A stretch of DNA of 64,000 nucleotides from Rheinheimera sp. MM224 (GCF_947090785.1 NZ_OX352320.1:2294001-2358000); one strand, 5' to 3'; positions 43,844 to 54,001 are shown, numbered from the stretch's first letter. Made by a program: numbers and translations. The notes: a model not told the origin generated them from the letters alone.

Positions 43844-43970
43844 TATACCCAAAGTAATTGGAGTTGCAGAGAGGCGACAAGAGCGTGAGACCCCAGTCAC
43901 ATAGTAGTCCTATGTGACTGGGGCGATGCTCGCAGTCAACAAAGCTGCGGCTTCAAGTCCGAAGGGTATA
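43844..43970. repeat. 127-base palindromic intergenic repeat (TATACCC...GGGTATA)
   Basis: Terminal inverted repeat TATACCC / GGGTATA and a central perfect palindrome CCCCAGTCACATAG / CTATGTGACTGGGG (14 pairs, loop TAGTC). The flanking bases AAAGTAATTGGAGTTGCAG and CTGCGGCTTCAAGTCCGAA also pair partly. It directly abuts the stop codon of the TonB-dependent receptor. The family looks like a non-autonomous element common in Shewanella-type genomes. Confidence 0.8.
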
Positions 43971-46352
43971 TTAGAAGCGGGCTTTGAGGCCTAACGTAAA
44001 AGAACGGCCAGGCAGAGGTGCGTCTTCTTTGATAAAGGAGCTGTGGACAAAACCCAATTCATCCGTCAGGTTGTTGGCTTTAGCAAAAGCAGTCAGGTCC
44101 AGATCATTTAAATTGAAGTAGTAGCTAAAACCTAAATCAAGGATCTGATAGGAACCAGTAGCACTCTCGCCAGCTGCAACCCGGTTTTGCTTCATATAGT
44201 GAGTCCAATCTATATTTGCTGACCAATCCTCTGCTGAATAGCTATACCCCGTTCCTACTTTAATAGGTGGGATACGAGGTAAATCACCGCCGTTATCAAG
44301 CTTTGCTCTTACTGAATCGATAAAAAACTCAAGTTCCTGTTCTGGTGTCAGCTGATAGGCCATAGCGAATTCGGCACCATATAAAGTGGCATCCTGCTGC
44401 TGATAATGGAAAATGGAGAATTCTTCGCCTTCATGCTCGTGAGCATGTTCTTCTTCATGATTTTCCTCATCGTGAGCTTCCAGGTCGGCCATGGTTAAGC
44501 CAGAATCCTTCATATAAAGATAGTTATGCACTTTGTTGTAGAACAGGTTGTAGGTGAAGGTAAAATCTCCTTCAAATTTGCGGAACGTCAGGTCGATGTT
44601 ATTCGCAACTTCTTTTTTGAAGTCCGTTTCAGATTGGGTGATTTCTCCATCTTCATCCAGAGCGTAAGCCAGACCCAACTCATAGGTTTGAGTGGCAATG
44701 TGAGCGCCATTGGAATAAAGCTCAGCAGCACTTGGAGCACGTTCAGAGCGGCTTACTGACAGCGCCCAGTTGTAACCTGGTTGGAAATTCCAGACCAGAC
44801 CTGCTGATACACTGGCTGCAGTAAAGTCATTTTTTACGTTTTCGGTATGATGCTCTTCTGCTTCGTCTTCATCATGGTGATGTTCAAATTCAATACCAGA
44901 GGCTTTGTAGTCGACCTGTTCGATACGGGCACCTAACTGGGCCGTAAATTCACCAAAACTACGTTCTTCCAGCACAAATAGGGCGTGAGAATCCGTTTTG
45001 GTATCAGGTGTAAAAGCTTCTTCACCTATGGCTTTATAATCACTTTGTTGCAGGTGGTAACCCACAACACCATGCCAGCCAGCGAAGGTTTCATGTTCAG
45101 CAGTGAAACGGCTTTCAAAACTGTCATTTTTGAAGGTAGTACCAATAGCCCCACCTTCAATTTCATGATGTTGGTAGCGGGTTAGGGCACTGCTAAATGA
45201 TAAAGTCTCAATACCAGCCAAAGGTTTATACAACTCACCAGCTAGGCCGTATCTGTCTTGTTTTACACGGGCAAAGACACCGGCTTCCTCATGGCCTTCT
45301 TCTTCTTCATGCTCATCTTCTTCGTGTTCTTCATGATGATGGTGATGACCAGGAATGCCGTATTCACTGTCAATATGACCTATGGAGAAACCTAATAAAC
45401 CTTTGTCAGTGATCCAGCTTAATCCGCCGTTGACGGCCGAGTTATCCAGCCATGAATTCGCTAGTTGATCAGAGCTTTCGCCTTCGTCATTGGTGAAATC
45501 AGGCACGTCGTAATTATTTGTTTTGCGTTTAAAGCCATCGAAATGCCAGGCTATTTGTTCCTGACCACCGTCATGAGCCAAAGCTGCGGTTTTTTCATCT
45601 GCGCCAGAACTGTAGCGGGTCTCAATTTGAGTGCTGGCAGGGCGTAACTGACGTGGCAGTCTGTTATCCACCACATTCACTACACCACCCACAGCTCCGC
45701 TGCCGTATAACAAGGTTGAGGGGCCACGCAACACTTCAATCTGCTCAGTGGTAATAGCATCAGCACTGATGGCGTGATCAGGGCCAATACGTGATACATC
45801 TGCTGAGTCTAAGCCATTACTTAAAATGCGTACCCGTGGGCCATCCAGGCCACGTAAAATAGGACTGGCGGCCACAGGGCCATAATAGTTGCTGTGCACA
45901 CCAGGCATCGACTTTAAGGTTTCGCCTATAGTAGGTTCAGTTTTACGGCTAAGTTCTTCACCGGACAGCACTGTCACCGGGTTGGCCATTTCCAGATCGT
46001 AGTGGTGCAAGCCAGATGCTGCTACCACTATTCGTTCCAGACCACCGGCTTCAAGTTGTATGTTGATCTCGTTGTTTTGGGCGTCGGCTACCTTTACAAA
46101 TTGGTCGCCATAACCTTTGGCGGAGATATGCAGTTCTGCATCTGCAGGGGCCTGAATAGTGAAGCGGCCGTTTTTATCCGCATAGACATACTGCTGACGA
46201 CCATGTACGTGTACCCGGGCTTGTTCAATAGCTTTGCCATTATTATCCAAAACAAGACCATTGATAGTGGTGCTTTGTGCCAGTACTTGAGCTGAAAAGA
46301 CTGAAGCGACCAGCACAGCCAGCGGAGAGAGTTGAAAAAGAGAAGGGCGCAT
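43971..46352 (-). CDS. TonB-dependent receptor with His-rich loops, probable zinc uptake (ZnuD-like)
   Basis: A 793-residue outer-membrane receptor. The signal peptide (to about AQVLAQ at 26) is followed by a carboxypeptidase-regulatory-like domain (30-105), the plug (about 115-235; EVLRGPSTLLYGSGAVGGVVN) and a 22-strand barrel ending in LGLKARF. Three loops are packed with His, Glu and Asp: residues about 332-355 (GHHHHHEEHEEDEHEE), 486-499 (EHHHDEDEAEEHH) and 624-640 (EEHAHEHEGEE). Such loops occur in zinc receptors of the ZnuD type. Two Zur-like boxes lie upstream. Zinc as substrate is inferred; other metals are possible. Confidence 0.87.
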   Translation of the reverse strand: MRPSLFQLSPLAVLVASVFSAQVLAQSTTINGLVLDNNGKAIEQARVHVHGRQQYVYADKNGRFTIQAPADAELHISAKGYGDQFVKVADAQNNEINIQLEAGGLERIVVAASGLHHYDLEMANPVTVLSGEELSRKTEPTIGETLKSMPGVHSNYYGPVAASPILRGLDGPRVRILSNGLDSADVSRIGPDHAISADAITTEQIEVLRGPSTLLYGSGAVGGVVNVVDNRLPRQLRPASTQIETRYSSGADEKTAALAHDGGQEQIAWHFDGFKRKTNNYDVPDFTNDEGESSDQLANSWLDNSAVNGGLSWITDKGLLGFSIGHIDSEYGIPGHHHHHEEHEEDEHEEEEGHEEAGVFARVKQDRYGLAGELYKPLAGIETLSFSSALTRYQHHEIEGGAIGTTFKNDSFESRFTAEHETFAGWHGVVGYHLQQSDYKAIGEEAFTPDTKTDSHALFVLEERSFGEFTAQLGARIEQVDYKASGIEFEHHHDEDEAEEHHTENVKNDFTAASVSAGLVWNFQPGYNWALSVSRSERAPSAAELYSNGAHIATQTYELGLAYALDEDGEITQSETDFKKEVANNIDLTFRKFEGDFTFTYNLFYNKVHNYLYMKDSGLTMADLEAHDEENHEEEHAHEHEGEEFSIFHYQQQDATLYGAEFAMAYQLTPEQELEFFIDSVRAKLDNGGDLPRIPPIKVGTGYSYSAEDWSANIDWTHYMKQNRVAAGESATGSYQILDLGFSYYFNLNDLDLTAFAKANNLTDELGFVHSSFIKEDAPLPGRSFTLGLKARF

Positions 46353-46384
46353 CGTAAAACCTTTTTACTGTTAGTCAATTGATG

Positions 46385-46402
46385 TGATGTTATAACATTT
46401 TT
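46385..46402. promoter_or_regulatory. Zur-like box, proximal
   Basis: TGATGTTATAACATTTTT contains the palindrome ATGTTATAACAT that forms the core of Zur operators in gammaproteobacteria, 33 bases before the receptor ATG. Confidence 0.6.
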
Positions 46403-46434
46403 GCGGATTAACGATTCGGACGCAAGCACTTTTG

Positions 46435-46452
46435 TGATGAAGTAACATTTTT
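46435..46452. promoter_or_regulatory. Zur-like box, distal (weaker)
   Basis: TGATGAAGTAACATTTTT matches the proximal box at 15 of 18 bases and lies exactly 50 bases away. Confidence 0.4.
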
Positions 46453-46532
46453 TTGAGATTTCGCTTCGAAACCCTGATCCCTCATGTTTTAATATCGACA
46501 GAAGATATAACTAATAATCAAAAGGATAAGGC

Positions 46533-47183
46533 ATGGAGTTCTGGCCTGAATTTATCTTAATCGCTTCCGTTCATTTAGTCGCTGTAGCAAGCCCTGGTCC
46601 GGATTTCGCCATCGTTTTACGTTATGCCGTGCGTTACGGTCGTAATGTGGCACTTGCAGCCAGTATTGGCATAGGTATGGCGATTTTTCTGCATGTGTGT
46701 TATTCGCTGCTTGGTTTAGGGTTGCTGATCAAAACCACGCCCTGGTTATTTACTTTGTTTAGCGTGCTGGCAGCAGCTTATTTGGCGCATATAGGCTGGC
46801 AGGCGATTCGTAGTGGTGCGCCAACAAATAAAGCACCAGAAGTAGCCGCAGAGCCTGTGACGGAGACTCCATCAATGCTCAAAGCCTTTACCTCAGGTTT
46901 TGTCACTAATGGTTTAAACCCAAAAGCGACCTTGTTTTTTCTATCACTTTTTGCCGTCATTATTTCGCCGGTTACACCACTTTCGTACAAAGTGATCTAC
47001 GGCGTTTATATGGCATGCGCGACAGCGGCCTGGTTTGCTTTTTTATCTGTGATCCTAACCCGCGAAAAAGTAAGAGCTTTTTTGCTACGTAAAGGGTATT
47101 GGTTTGATCGTTTAATGGGCGCTGTATTACTGGCACTGGCTATGCATCTGATTTACGGTGCAATCCAATCTCAGCTACACTAA
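46533..47183 (+). CDS. LysE/RhtB-family amino acid exporter
   Basis: A 216-residue inner-membrane protein with about six helices. The family opening ASPGPDFAIVLRYAVRYGR near residues 19-37 and the later FTSGFVTNGLNPKATLFFLS are characteristic of LysE/RhtB carriers, which export amino acids such as threonine or homoserine. The specificity cannot be read from the sequence. AAGGATAAGG precedes the ATG. The gene is divergent from the TonB-dependent receptor. Confidence 0.9.
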   Translation: MEFWPEFILIASVHLVAVASPGPDFAIVLRYAVRYGRNVALAASIGIGMAIFLHVCYSLLGLGLLIKTTPWLFTLFSVLAAAYLAHIGWQAIRSGAPTNKAPEVAAEPVTETPSMLKAFTSGFVTNGLNPKATLFFLSLFAVIISPVTPLSYKVIYGVYMACATAAWFAFLSVILTREKVRAFLLRKGYWFDRLMGAVLLALAMHLIYGAIQSQLH

Positions 47184-47218
47184 ACAGAGGTTGTTGCCGA
47201 TACCAATGAGGTGTCTGT

Positions 47219-47761
47219 ATGCAAGTTGTCAGTAAAGTGATAAGACTGGATCTGAATTATGCGTCAGAGGTCAGCCATGTATACCAAAAACGCACCTGTT
47301 ATATAGCTCCCTATAAAACAGAGCTGGCGGAGCATTTTGCCCGCCGCTTGCTGGCCTACTTGTCCTTTTTCGAATCTTCACCTCAATTGGCGAAAACAGA
47401 AGGAGCTGGCAAAACTCCTGATCTGTATGTCAGCGATGCGGCTGACCATATCAAACTCTGGTGTAATGTTGATTTACTCAGTGAGAAACATATGCAACGC
47501 GCCAGTCATCAGGCCGATCAGGTGGTGTTATTTCTGGATGAAACTGATCAGAAAAAAATAAAGAGCCAATACAAACAACATTTCAGAAATGTACAGTTTC
47601 ATACCTTATCCCATCAACAGTTACTGGATTTTTGCAGCATGCTTAAAGGTCATATGCAGTTGGATCTGTGGCGGGAAGATGACAAGTTATTGATCACCGA
47701 TGGTGAGCAAACTTTTGAGCTGGCGCTCGCAGTGCCATCAGAGCTGGAGTTCAGGCATTAA
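47219..47761 (+). CDS. YaeQ family protein
   Basis: 180 residues, close to E. coli YaeQ in length (181). YaeQ proteins have a PD-(D/E)XK nuclease-like fold. Matching stretches are the opening strands, ELAEHFARRLLAYLSFFES, DLYVSDAADHIKLWCNVDL, HMQRASHQADQVVLFLDET and the C-terminal DLWREDDKLLITDGEQTFEL. The biological role is unsettled. It follows the LysE gene by 35 bases and may be co-transcribed. Confidence 0.82.
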   Translation: MQVVSKVIRLDLNYASEVSHVYQKRTCYIAPYKTELAEHFARRLLAYLSFFESSPQLAKTEGAGKTPDLYVSDAADHIKLWCNVDLLSEKHMQRASHQADQVVLFLDETDQKKIKSQYKQHFRNVQFHTLSHQQLLDFCSMLKGHMQLDLWREDDKLLITDGEQTFELALAVPSELEFRH

Positions 47762-47860
47762 GCTTGCTGCAACTTGTCATTTCCTTTTCTGTAGTTATAA
47801 TGGCGGCCCGTATTTTTGCCCCGGATTTACGGTCCGGCTTTGCAGAAGGTGAATCCAAAG

Positions 47861-48778
47861 ATGTACGTTGTAGCTGCTTTATATAAGTTCGTCGCTTTAC
47901 CTGATTATGTTGCTCTGCGCGATAAGCTCTATCAACACTTAGTTCTGAATAAAGTCAAAGGCACGTTGTTACTGGCCGAAGAAGGCATTAATGGCACTAT
48001 TTGTGGGCCACGTGAAGGCATAGACGCCATGCTGCAGTGGTTTGCTGCGGACAGCCGTTTTGATGGCATGTCCTACAAAGAATCTTTTGCTGATGAACAG
48101 GCTTTTTACCGCACTAAGGTAAAGCTGAAAAAAGAAATAGTCACCATGGGTGTAGAGGGGATCAACCCTGCCCATATAGTGGGTACTTATGTGAAAGGCG
48201 AAGCCTGGAATCAACTGATTTCAGACCCTGACACTATAGTCATCGACACCCGCAACGACTATGAAGTGGCTATAGGCACCTTTAAAAATGCCATCAATCC
48301 AAACACAACCAGCTTCCGTGAGTTCCCAGAGTGGGCTGAGCAGAATCTGGACAAAACCAAGCACAAAAAAGTAGCCATGTTTTGTACCGGTGGTATTCGC
48401 TGTGAAAAGTCTACCGCCTTTTTAAAAGAGCAGGGCTTTGAAGAGGTGTATCACCTCGATGGCGGCATTCTGAAATACCTGGAAGAAGTACCGGAGCCAG
48501 AAAGTTTGTGGCAGGGCGAGTGCTTTGTGTTTGACCAACGTGTTGCGGTTAAACATGGTCTGGAACAGGGCAGTTACGATCAATGCTACGCTTGTCGTAT
48601 GCCGTTGTCGCAGGACGAGATGAAGTCGCCACTTTATGTGCAAGGTTTAAGTTGCCCTCATTGCCACGACAAAATTACCGAAGAGCAACAAGCCTCTTTT
48701 GCAGAGCGCCAAAAGCAAATAGCCTTGGCCAAAGAGCGGGGTGAACAACATATCCGCGATGGTAAAGTTGAATTCTAA
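47861..48778 (+). CDS. trhO: tRNA uridine(34) hydroxylase TrhO (rhodanese family)
   Basis: Oxygen-dependent formation of 5-hydroxyuridine at the wobble position of certain tRNAs. An N-terminal acylphosphatase-like domain (1 to about 95; [13 protein letters not shown]) precedes a rhodanese domain (about 120-215) with catalytic C175 in [12 protein letters not shown] and conserved C181. A C-terminal zinc-binding-like CYACRMPLS...CPHC segment follows. The ATG at 47861 gives [16 protein letters not shown] and a 305-residue protein; a TTG at 47816 would extend it without a ribosome binding site. Confidence 0.94.
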   Translation: MYVVAALYKFVALPDYVALRDKLYQHLVLNKVKGTLLLAEEGINGTICGPREGIDAMLQWFAADSRFDGMSYKESFADEQAFYRTKVKLKKEIVTMGVEGINPAHIVGTYVKGEAWNQLISDPDTIVIDTRNDYEVAIGTFKNAINPNTTSFREFPEWAEQNLDKTKHKKVAMFCTGGIRCEKSTAFLKEQGFEEVYHLDGGILKYLEEVPEPESLWQGECFVFDQRVAVKHGLEQGSYDQCYACRMPLSQDEMKSPLYVQGLSCPHCHDKITEEQQASFAERQKQIALAKERGEQHIRDGKVEF

Positions 48779-48793
48779 TCTCTGCTATAGTTG

Positions 48794-48819
48794 AAAAGAG
48801 CCTTAATGGCTCTTTTTTT
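48794..48819 (+). terminator. Terminator after trhO
   Basis: AAAAGAGCC / GGCTCTTTT, loop TTAAT, then T residues. Confidence 0.9.
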
Positions 48820-48939
48820 ATGTCTTAAATCCAGTACCAAACAGATTATATTTCTATTAAATAGAACAAAATATGCTTATTTTTGTTATTTTAAACCATC
48901 TTCTGGAAAGATAAGCTATTTCGACTAAGAGGGTGAATT

Positions 48940-49479
48940 ATGGCAACAGAAAACAAAGGGTATAGCTGGACCAGCATAGCGTTGCATTGGCTGGTGGCTG
49001 TGATGGTGATAGGGCTTTTTGCATCAGGCTTTTGGATGGTGGATTTAAGCTACTACAGTACCTGGTATAAAACAGCACCTTTTTGGCATAAAAGCGTAGG
49101 GGTCTTGTTACTACTGATGATGGGCTACAGAGTGCTTTGGCGTGTTTTAAATGGAACTGCCACGCCTTTGGCGAGTCACAGTAAAGCTGTACAACGTGCC
49201 AGTCATTTTACCCATCTGACATTGTATGGACTTATATTTTTGATTATCTGCAGCGGTTATTTAATTTCTACTGCGGATGGCCGACCGATAGAGGTGTTTG
49301 GCTTGTTTGATTTGCCATCTGCAGGTGAGTTATTTGCTGAGCAAGCAGATAAAGCCGGTTTGGTACATAAATTTGCGGCTTATGGCCTGATTGCTTTAGC
49401 AGTCTTACACGCTGTAGCTGCTCTTAAACACCATTTCTTTGATAAAGACGATACGTTAAAACGAATGCTTAAACCTTAA
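48940..49479 (+). CDS. Cytochrome b561
   Basis: A 179-residue di-heme membrane cytochrome with four hydrophobic helices. Candidate heme-ligating histidines lie in SIALHWLVAV, FWHKSVGVLL, FTHLTLYGLI and VLHAVAALKHH. The family oxidises superoxide or moves electrons to ubiquinone (CybB/YceJ type). It sits 17 bases before the yceI gene, the same pairing as yceJ-yceI in E. coli, which suggests a shared lipid/quinone-related task. Confidence 0.92.
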   Translation: MATENKGYSWTSIALHWLVAVMVIGLFASGFWMVDLSYYSTWYKTAPFWHKSVGVLLLLMMGYRVLWRVLNGTATPLASHSKAVQRASHFTHLTLYGLIFLIICSGYLISTADGRPIEVFGLFDLPSAGELFAEQADKAGLVHKFAAYGLIALAVLHAVAALKHHFFDKDDTLKRMLKP

Positions 49480-49496
49480 TGTGAAAGGAGATTGGA

Positions 49497-50072
49497 ATGA
49501 AGAAATTATTATTAGCCAGCTTAATGGTGTCTATGTTAGCAGCACCAGCTTTACAAGCTGCTGAGTATGAAATTGATACTCAAGGTGCACACGCTTTTGT
49601 TCAGTTTAAGATCAGCCACTTAGGTTATAGCTGGTTGTATGGCCGTTTTAATACCTTTAAAGGTAACTTCAGCTATGACGCTGCAAAGTTAGCGGACTCT
49701 AAAATCCAGTTAGAAATCGATACCAAAAGTGTTGATTCTAACCATGCTGAGCGCGACAAGCACTTACGCAGCCCGGATTTCCTGAACGTAGACAAAAATA
49801 GCAAAGCCACTTTCATCAGTACGAAGATAGTACCAAAAGCAGGCGCGGATTTTGATGTAGTAGGTAACTTCACGTTAAATGGCGTGACTAAAGAAATCGT
49901 CATCAAAGCCACCAAGCTGGGTGAAGGTTCTGATCCATGGGGTGGTTACCGTGCAGGTTTTGCCGGCACTACCAGCATCAACTTAGAAGATTTCGCTATT
50001 AAAAACATCCTTGGCCCAGCCTCTGCCACTGTACAGTTGGATCTGAGCGTGGAAGGTATCAAGAAGTCTTAA
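49497..50072 (+). CDS. yceI: YceI family periplasmic protein
   Basis: 191 residues with a Sec signal peptide (cleavage after LQAA near residue 22) and a lipocalin-like YceI domain that binds polyisoprenoids such as ubiquinone-like lipids in relatives. Typical stretches are YEIDTQGAHAFVQFKISHLG, the DSNHAERDKHLRSPDFLN motif and FTLNGVTKEI. It is preceded by cytochrome b561 with GAAAGGAGA as ribosome binding site. Confidence 0.95.
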   Translation: MKKLLLASLMVSMLAAPALQAAEYEIDTQGAHAFVQFKISHLGYSWLYGRFNTFKGNFSYDAAKLADSKIQLEIDTKSVDSNHAERDKHLRSPDFLNVDKNSKATFISTKIVPKAGADFDVVGNFTLNGVTKEIVIKATKLGEGSDPWGGYRAGFAGTTSINLEDFAIKNILGPASATVQLDLSVEGIKKS

Positions 50073-50102
50073 TTCTGAATTGAGATTTTAATGACGACAT
50101 TG

Positions 50103-50129
50103 CCCTGAAGTATCTTGTGATACTCAGGG
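50103..50129. terminator. Hairpin between convergent yceI and yfaE
   Basis: CCCTGAAGTATC / GATACTCAGGG (one bulged A), loop TTGT. It includes the yfaE stop codon. No strong T run on either side. Confidence 0.5.
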
Positions 50130-50378
50130 TAATTCTATTTCTATATCTGTGATGGGAATACTACAGCAAGGCAAAATTTCGCCTTTGCGGACAAAAGCCA
50201 AAGGCTCGTTGATGTAACTGACCGAACCTGACAGTAACTTACAACGGCAAGCACCACAGTAACCTTCGCGGCATTGATAGTTCACTTGCTGTTGCTTAGC
50301 TTCCAGAGCATCAAGCAGGGTGCGTTGCTCAGGCCCAAACTCCAGGCTGAGCACATCCTTCACCACTACTTTAACCAT
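50124..50378 (-). CDS. yfaE: Ferredoxin-like YfaE, maintenance of ribonucleotide reductase
   Basis: A small 2Fe-2S ferredoxin (84 residues) that helps rebuild the diferric-tyrosyl cofactor of class Ia NrdB. The cluster ligands are CREGYCGACRCK (Cys-x4-Cys-x2-Cys) and the distal cysteine in LPCCS. It starts 15 bases after nrdB, as in E. coli (nrdA-nrdB-yfaE). Confidence 0.95.
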   Translation of the reverse strand: MVKVVVKDVLSLEFGPEQRTLLDALEAKQQQVNYQCREGYCGACRCKLLSGSVSYINEPLAFVRKGEILPCCSIPITDIEIELP

Positions 50379-50393
50379 TTCAGTAATCGCAGA

Positions 50394-51524
50394 TCAGAGA
50401 TCAAAATCGCCGAAGTCAGCGCCATCCATTTCGTTATCGATTTGGCCTACTAAATAGGAGCTGATTTCTGATTCCTGTGGTGCTACCTGCACGTTATCAG
50501 ACACTAACCAGGCGTTGATCCATGGAATAGGGTTCTGTGTGGTGCTGAAAATTGGCTTTAAGCCCACAGCCTGCATTCTGTTGTTGGTAATGTACTCAAC
50601 GTACTGGCACAAAATATCTTTGTTTAAGCCAATCATTGAACCATCTTTAAACAAGAACTCAGCCCAGTCTTTTTCCTGCTCAGCAGCTTTACGGAAGATG
50701 GCGTAAGCTTCGTCTTCGCACTCTTTGGCGATAATGGCCATTTCAGGGTCGTCTTCACCGGCTGCCATAATATTCAGCATATGTTGAGTGCCGGTTAAAT
50801 GCAGCGCTTCATCACGGGCAATCAGTTTGATGATTTTTGCATTACCTTCCATCAGTTCACGTTCGGCAAAGGCAAAACTACAAGCGAAGCTGACATAAAA
50901 ACGGATGGCTTCGAGCACGTTCACCGACAAAATACAAATGTACAGCTTACGCTTCAGGTCATGCATGCTGATGGTATGGGTCTTGCCGTTGACTTCATGA
51001 GTGCCTACGCCACACAAGTGATACAGGCTAACAGAAGTGATTAAATCATCGTAATAACGAGTAACGTCATCTGCGCGTTCAACAATACGTTCATTCAACA
51101 ATATATCGTCAAAGACCTTGTGCGGCTCGTTGGTGATATTACGCACTATATGGGTGTAACTGCGGCTGTGAATAGTTTCACTGAAGGCCCAGGTTTCAAT
51201 CCAGGTTTCCAGCTCAGGCAAGGACACTATAGGCAACAAAGCAACGTTCGGTGAACGGCCTTGTACTGAGTCCAACAGAGTTTGGTATTTTAAATTACTG
51301 AGGAATATATGCTTTTCATGTTCTGGTAACTGTTGAAAGTCGATACGGTCTTTACTAACGTCCACTTCTTCAGGACGCCAGAAAAAGCTCAGTTGCTTTT
51401 CGATCAGTTTTTCAAAAATGCCGTATTTTTGTTGATCATAACGGGACACGTTCACCGGGTTGCCAAAAAACATTGGCTCTTTCATTTGATCATTGTTCGT
51501 ACGGCTAAAGGTGGTGTAACTCAT
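50394..51524 (-). CDS. nrdB: Class Ia ribonucleotide reductase, beta subunit
   Basis: Carries the diiron-tyrosyl radical that starts deoxyribonucleotide synthesis. The 376 residues equal the E. coli length. The radical tyrosine is Y123 counting Met ([11 protein letters not shown]122 in E. coli numbering). Iron ligands sit in [10 protein letters not shown], the [10 protein letters not shown] region and [13 protein letters not shown]. The ATG at 51524 is preferred to a TTG two codons upstream. A hairpin lies between nrdA and nrdB. Confidence 0.97.
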   Translation of the reverse strand: MSYTTFSRTNNDQMKEPMFFGNPVNVSRYDQQKYGIFEKLIEKQLSFFWRPEEVDVSKDRIDFQQLPEHEKHIFLSNLKYQTLLDSVQGRSPNVALLPIVSLPELETWIETWAFSETIHSRSYTHIVRNITNEPHKVFDDILLNERIVERADDVTRYYDDLITSVSLYHLCGVGTHEVNGKTHTISMHDLKRKLYICILSVNVLEAIRFYVSFACSFAFAERELMEGNAKIIKLIARDEALHLTGTQHMLNIMAAGEDDPEMAIIAKECEDEAYAIFRKAAEQEKDWAEFLFKDGSMIGLNKDILCQYVEYITNNRMQAVGLKPIFSTTQNPIPWINAWLVSDNVQVAPQESEISSYLVGQIDNEMDGADFGDFDL

Positions 51525-51560
51525 CAGCAATTTCTCTGTGTTTTTATTAGCTATGCATAC

Positions 51561-51584
51561 AAAAAGAGGGCTGCAACGCAGCCC
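51561..51584 (-). terminator. Hairpin between nrdA and nrdB (possible attenuator)
   Basis: Minus strand GGGCTGC / GCAGCCC stem, loop GTT, then TCTTTTTG. It may lower nrdB relative to nrdA or serve as an mRNA stabiliser. Confidence 0.55.
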
Positions 51585-51589
51585 CAGAC

Positions 51590-53875
51590 TTAAATTTTAC
51601 AGGCGCCACCGGCACAACCATCGTCTTCCGGCGTCGCTTTGATGTCTTCCTGTACGTCGGAAGCGCCATCGCGGGTGTTGTGGTAGTACATGGTTTTGAC
51701 ACCCAGCTTATAAGCCGTTAGTAAATCTTTTAACAAGATCTTCATCGGTACTTTGCCGCCTTCGAACTTGCCCGGATCGTAGTTGGTATTCGCAGAAATC
51801 GTCTGATCAACAAACTTCTGCATAATAGCCACCAGACTGATGTAACCGTCGTTGTTTGGCATATCCCATAACAACTCATATTGGTTTTTCAGGCGTTCAT
51901 ACTCAGGCACAACCTGTTTCAAAATACCGTCTTTACTTGCCTTTATACTGATATGACCGCGAGGTGGTTCAATACCATTGGTCGCATTTGAAATTTGCGA
52001 AGAAGTTTCAGATGGCATCAGTGCAGATAAGGTCGAGTTACGTAAACCGTGCTCAACCACATCTTTACGCAGCTGATCCCAGTCGTAGTGCAATGGTTCA
52101 GCACAGACTTTATCCAGATCCTTTTTATAGGTATCAATAGGCATAATGCCTTCTGAATAAGTGGTCTCGTTAAATTTAGCGCATGGGCCAAATTCCTGAG
52201 CCAGCTTGTTCGATGCTTTCATCAGGTAATACTGGATAGCTTCAAAAGTACGGTGCGTTAAGCCATTGGCTGAACCATCAGAGTACTTGACGCCATTTTT
52301 CGCCAGATAATACGCATAGTTAATCACGCCTATACCTAAAGTACGGCGGTTCATGCTGGCGTGGTAAGCGGCAAGGATAGGGTAGTCCTGGTAATCCAGT
52401 AAACTATCTAAAGCCCGTACAGCCAGTTCAGCTAATTCTTCCAGTTCATCTAAATGTTCGATAGCACCTAAGTTAAAGGCGGACAGAGTACAAAGGGCGA
52501 TTTCACCATTTGGATCATTAATGTCATTCAGTGGCTTGGTTGGCAGCGCAATTTCTAAACACAGGTTGCTCTGACGTACAGAGGCAAACTTTGGATTAAA
52601 TGGGCTGTGCGTATTGCAGTGATCGACGTTCTGTAAATAGATACGACCCGTGCTGGCACGTTCCTGCATAAATAGCGTGAAGAGCTCAACAGCTTTAATA
52701 CGTTTTTTACGGATAGACGCATCCGCTTCGTATTGAACATACAGCTCTTCAAACTTTTCCTGATCTTCAAAAAACGCATCATACAAGCCTGGTACGTCTG
52801 AAGGACTGAACAGGGTGATCATTTCATCTTTAATCAAGCGTGTGTACATCAGGCGGTTAAACTGCACACCGTAATCTAAGTGACGTACGCGGTTTTCTTC
52901 CACACCACGGTTGTTTTTCAGAACCAGCAAGGATTCCACTTCCAAATGCCACAAAGGGTAAAACAGCGTTGCTGCGCCACCACGAACACCACCTTGAGAG
53001 CAGCTTTTTACTGCTGTCTGGAAATGTTTGTAGAATGGGATACAACCTGTATGAAAGGCTTCACCGTTACGGATTGGGCTGCCTAATGCACGAATACGAC
53101 CCGCATTGATACCAATACCGGCACGCTGGCTGACGTACTTAACGATAGCGCTGCTGGTGGCGTTGATGGAATCTAAGCTGTCACCACATTCAATCAACAC
53201 ACAAGAGCTGAACTGACGGGTTGGGGTACGTACACCAGACATAATAGGTGTAGGTAATGAAATCTTAAACATAGACACAGCGTCATAGAAACGGCGCACG
53301 TAACTTAAACGGGTGTCTTTTGGATAATTAGCAAATAAACAAGCGGCAACCAGCATATAAAGGAACTGGGCACTTTCGTAAATCTGGCCTGTGACCCGGT
53401 TTTGTACCAGGTATTTGCCTTCGAGTTGTTTTACCGCAGCGTAGCTGAAATCTAAATCGCGGCCGTGGACGATGAAACTATCCAACTGATCTAATTCTTC
53501 TTTACTGTAGTCAGCCAGAATATGGGCGTCGTAACGCTTTTCTTCCACCATTTTAACGACATGGTCATACAGCTTTGGTGGCTCGAACTGGCCATAGGCC
53601 TTTTTACGTAAATGGAATACGGCCAGACGAGCAGCCATATATTGATAATCCGGCGTCTCTTTTGAGATTAAATCGGCAGCGGCTTTGATGATGGTTTCGT
53701 GAATATCGGCGGTTTTGATACCGTCGTAAAACTGAATGTGAGAACGTAACTCAACCTGAGACACTGATACGTTTTGTAACCTCTCAGCAGCCCAATCTAT
53801 CACACGGTGAATCTTGTCTAAGTCTAATGGTTCGCGCAGACCATCTCTTTTGGTTACGTATAATGTTTGAGTCAT
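51590..53875 (-). CDS. nrdA: Class Ia ribonucleotide reductase, alpha subunit
   Basis: Reduces ribonucleoside diphosphates. The protein has 761 residues, the same as E. coli NrdA. An ATP-cone (1 to about 95; [20 protein letters not shown]) precedes the ten-strand barrel. Active-site cysteines are visible in [24 protein letters not shown] and [11 protein letters not shown], and the redox-relay pair is in the C-terminal CAGGACKI. The ATG at 53875 is chosen over an upstream in-frame start at 53902. Two NrdR-like boxes lie upstream. Confidence 0.98.
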   Translation of the reverse strand: MTQTLYVTKRDGLREPLDLDKIHRVIDWAAERLQNVSVSQVELRSHIQFYDGIKTADIHETIIKAAADLISKETPDYQYMAARLAVFHLRKKAYGQFEPPKLYDHVVKMVEEKRYDAHILADYSKEELDQLDSFIVHGRDLDFSYAAVKQLEGKYLVQNRVTGQIYESAQFLYMLVAACLFANYPKDTRLSYVRRFYDAVSMFKISLPTPIMSGVRTPTRQFSSCVLIECGDSLDSINATSSAIVKYVSQRAGIGINAGRIRALGSPIRNGEAFHTGCIPFYKHFQTAVKSCSQGGVRGGAATLFYPLWHLEVESLLVLKNNRGVEENRVRHLDYGVQFNRLMYTRLIKDEMITLFSPSDVPGLYDAFFEDQEKFEELYVQYEADASIRKKRIKAVELFTLFMQERASTGRIYLQNVDHCNTHSPFNPKFASVRQSNLCLEIALPTKPLNDINDPNGEIALCTLSAFNLGAIEHLDELEELAELAVRALDSLLDYQDYPILAAYHASMNRRTLGIGVINYAYYLAKNGVKYSDGSANGLTHRTFEAIQYYLMKASNKLAQEFGPCAKFNETTYSEGIMPIDTYKKDLDKVCAEPLHYDWDQLRKDVVEHGLRNSTLSALMPSETSSQISNATNGIEPPRGHISIKASKDGILKQVVPEYERLKNQYELLWDMPNNDGYISLVAIMQKFVDQTISANTNYDPGKFEGGKVPMKILLKDLLTAYKLGVKTMYYHNTRDGASDVQEDIKATPEDDGCAGGACKI

Positions 53876-53985
53876 ATTTTTCCGCCGAAAATTCCATCTC
53901 AATTGTTATTATTGTGTGCACAGAATTTCTTCTGCGCAGCGAATTCACCCGCTTTTGGCTTCATTAGGTCAAACTCAATAGAGCG

Positions 53986-54001
53986 ACACAACATCTAGGG
54001 G
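53986..54001. promoter_or_regulatory. NrdR-like box 1
   Basis: ACACAACATCTAGGGG matches the NrdR consensus ACACWATATCTWGTGT at about 13 of 16 positions, 111 bases before the nrdA start. Confidence 0.6.

Noticed and set aside
44432..45355. His-codon runs in the TonB receptor as a simple repeat or CRISPR-like array
   Set aside because: They are irregular coding repeats in one frame with three different loops; no spacer structure.
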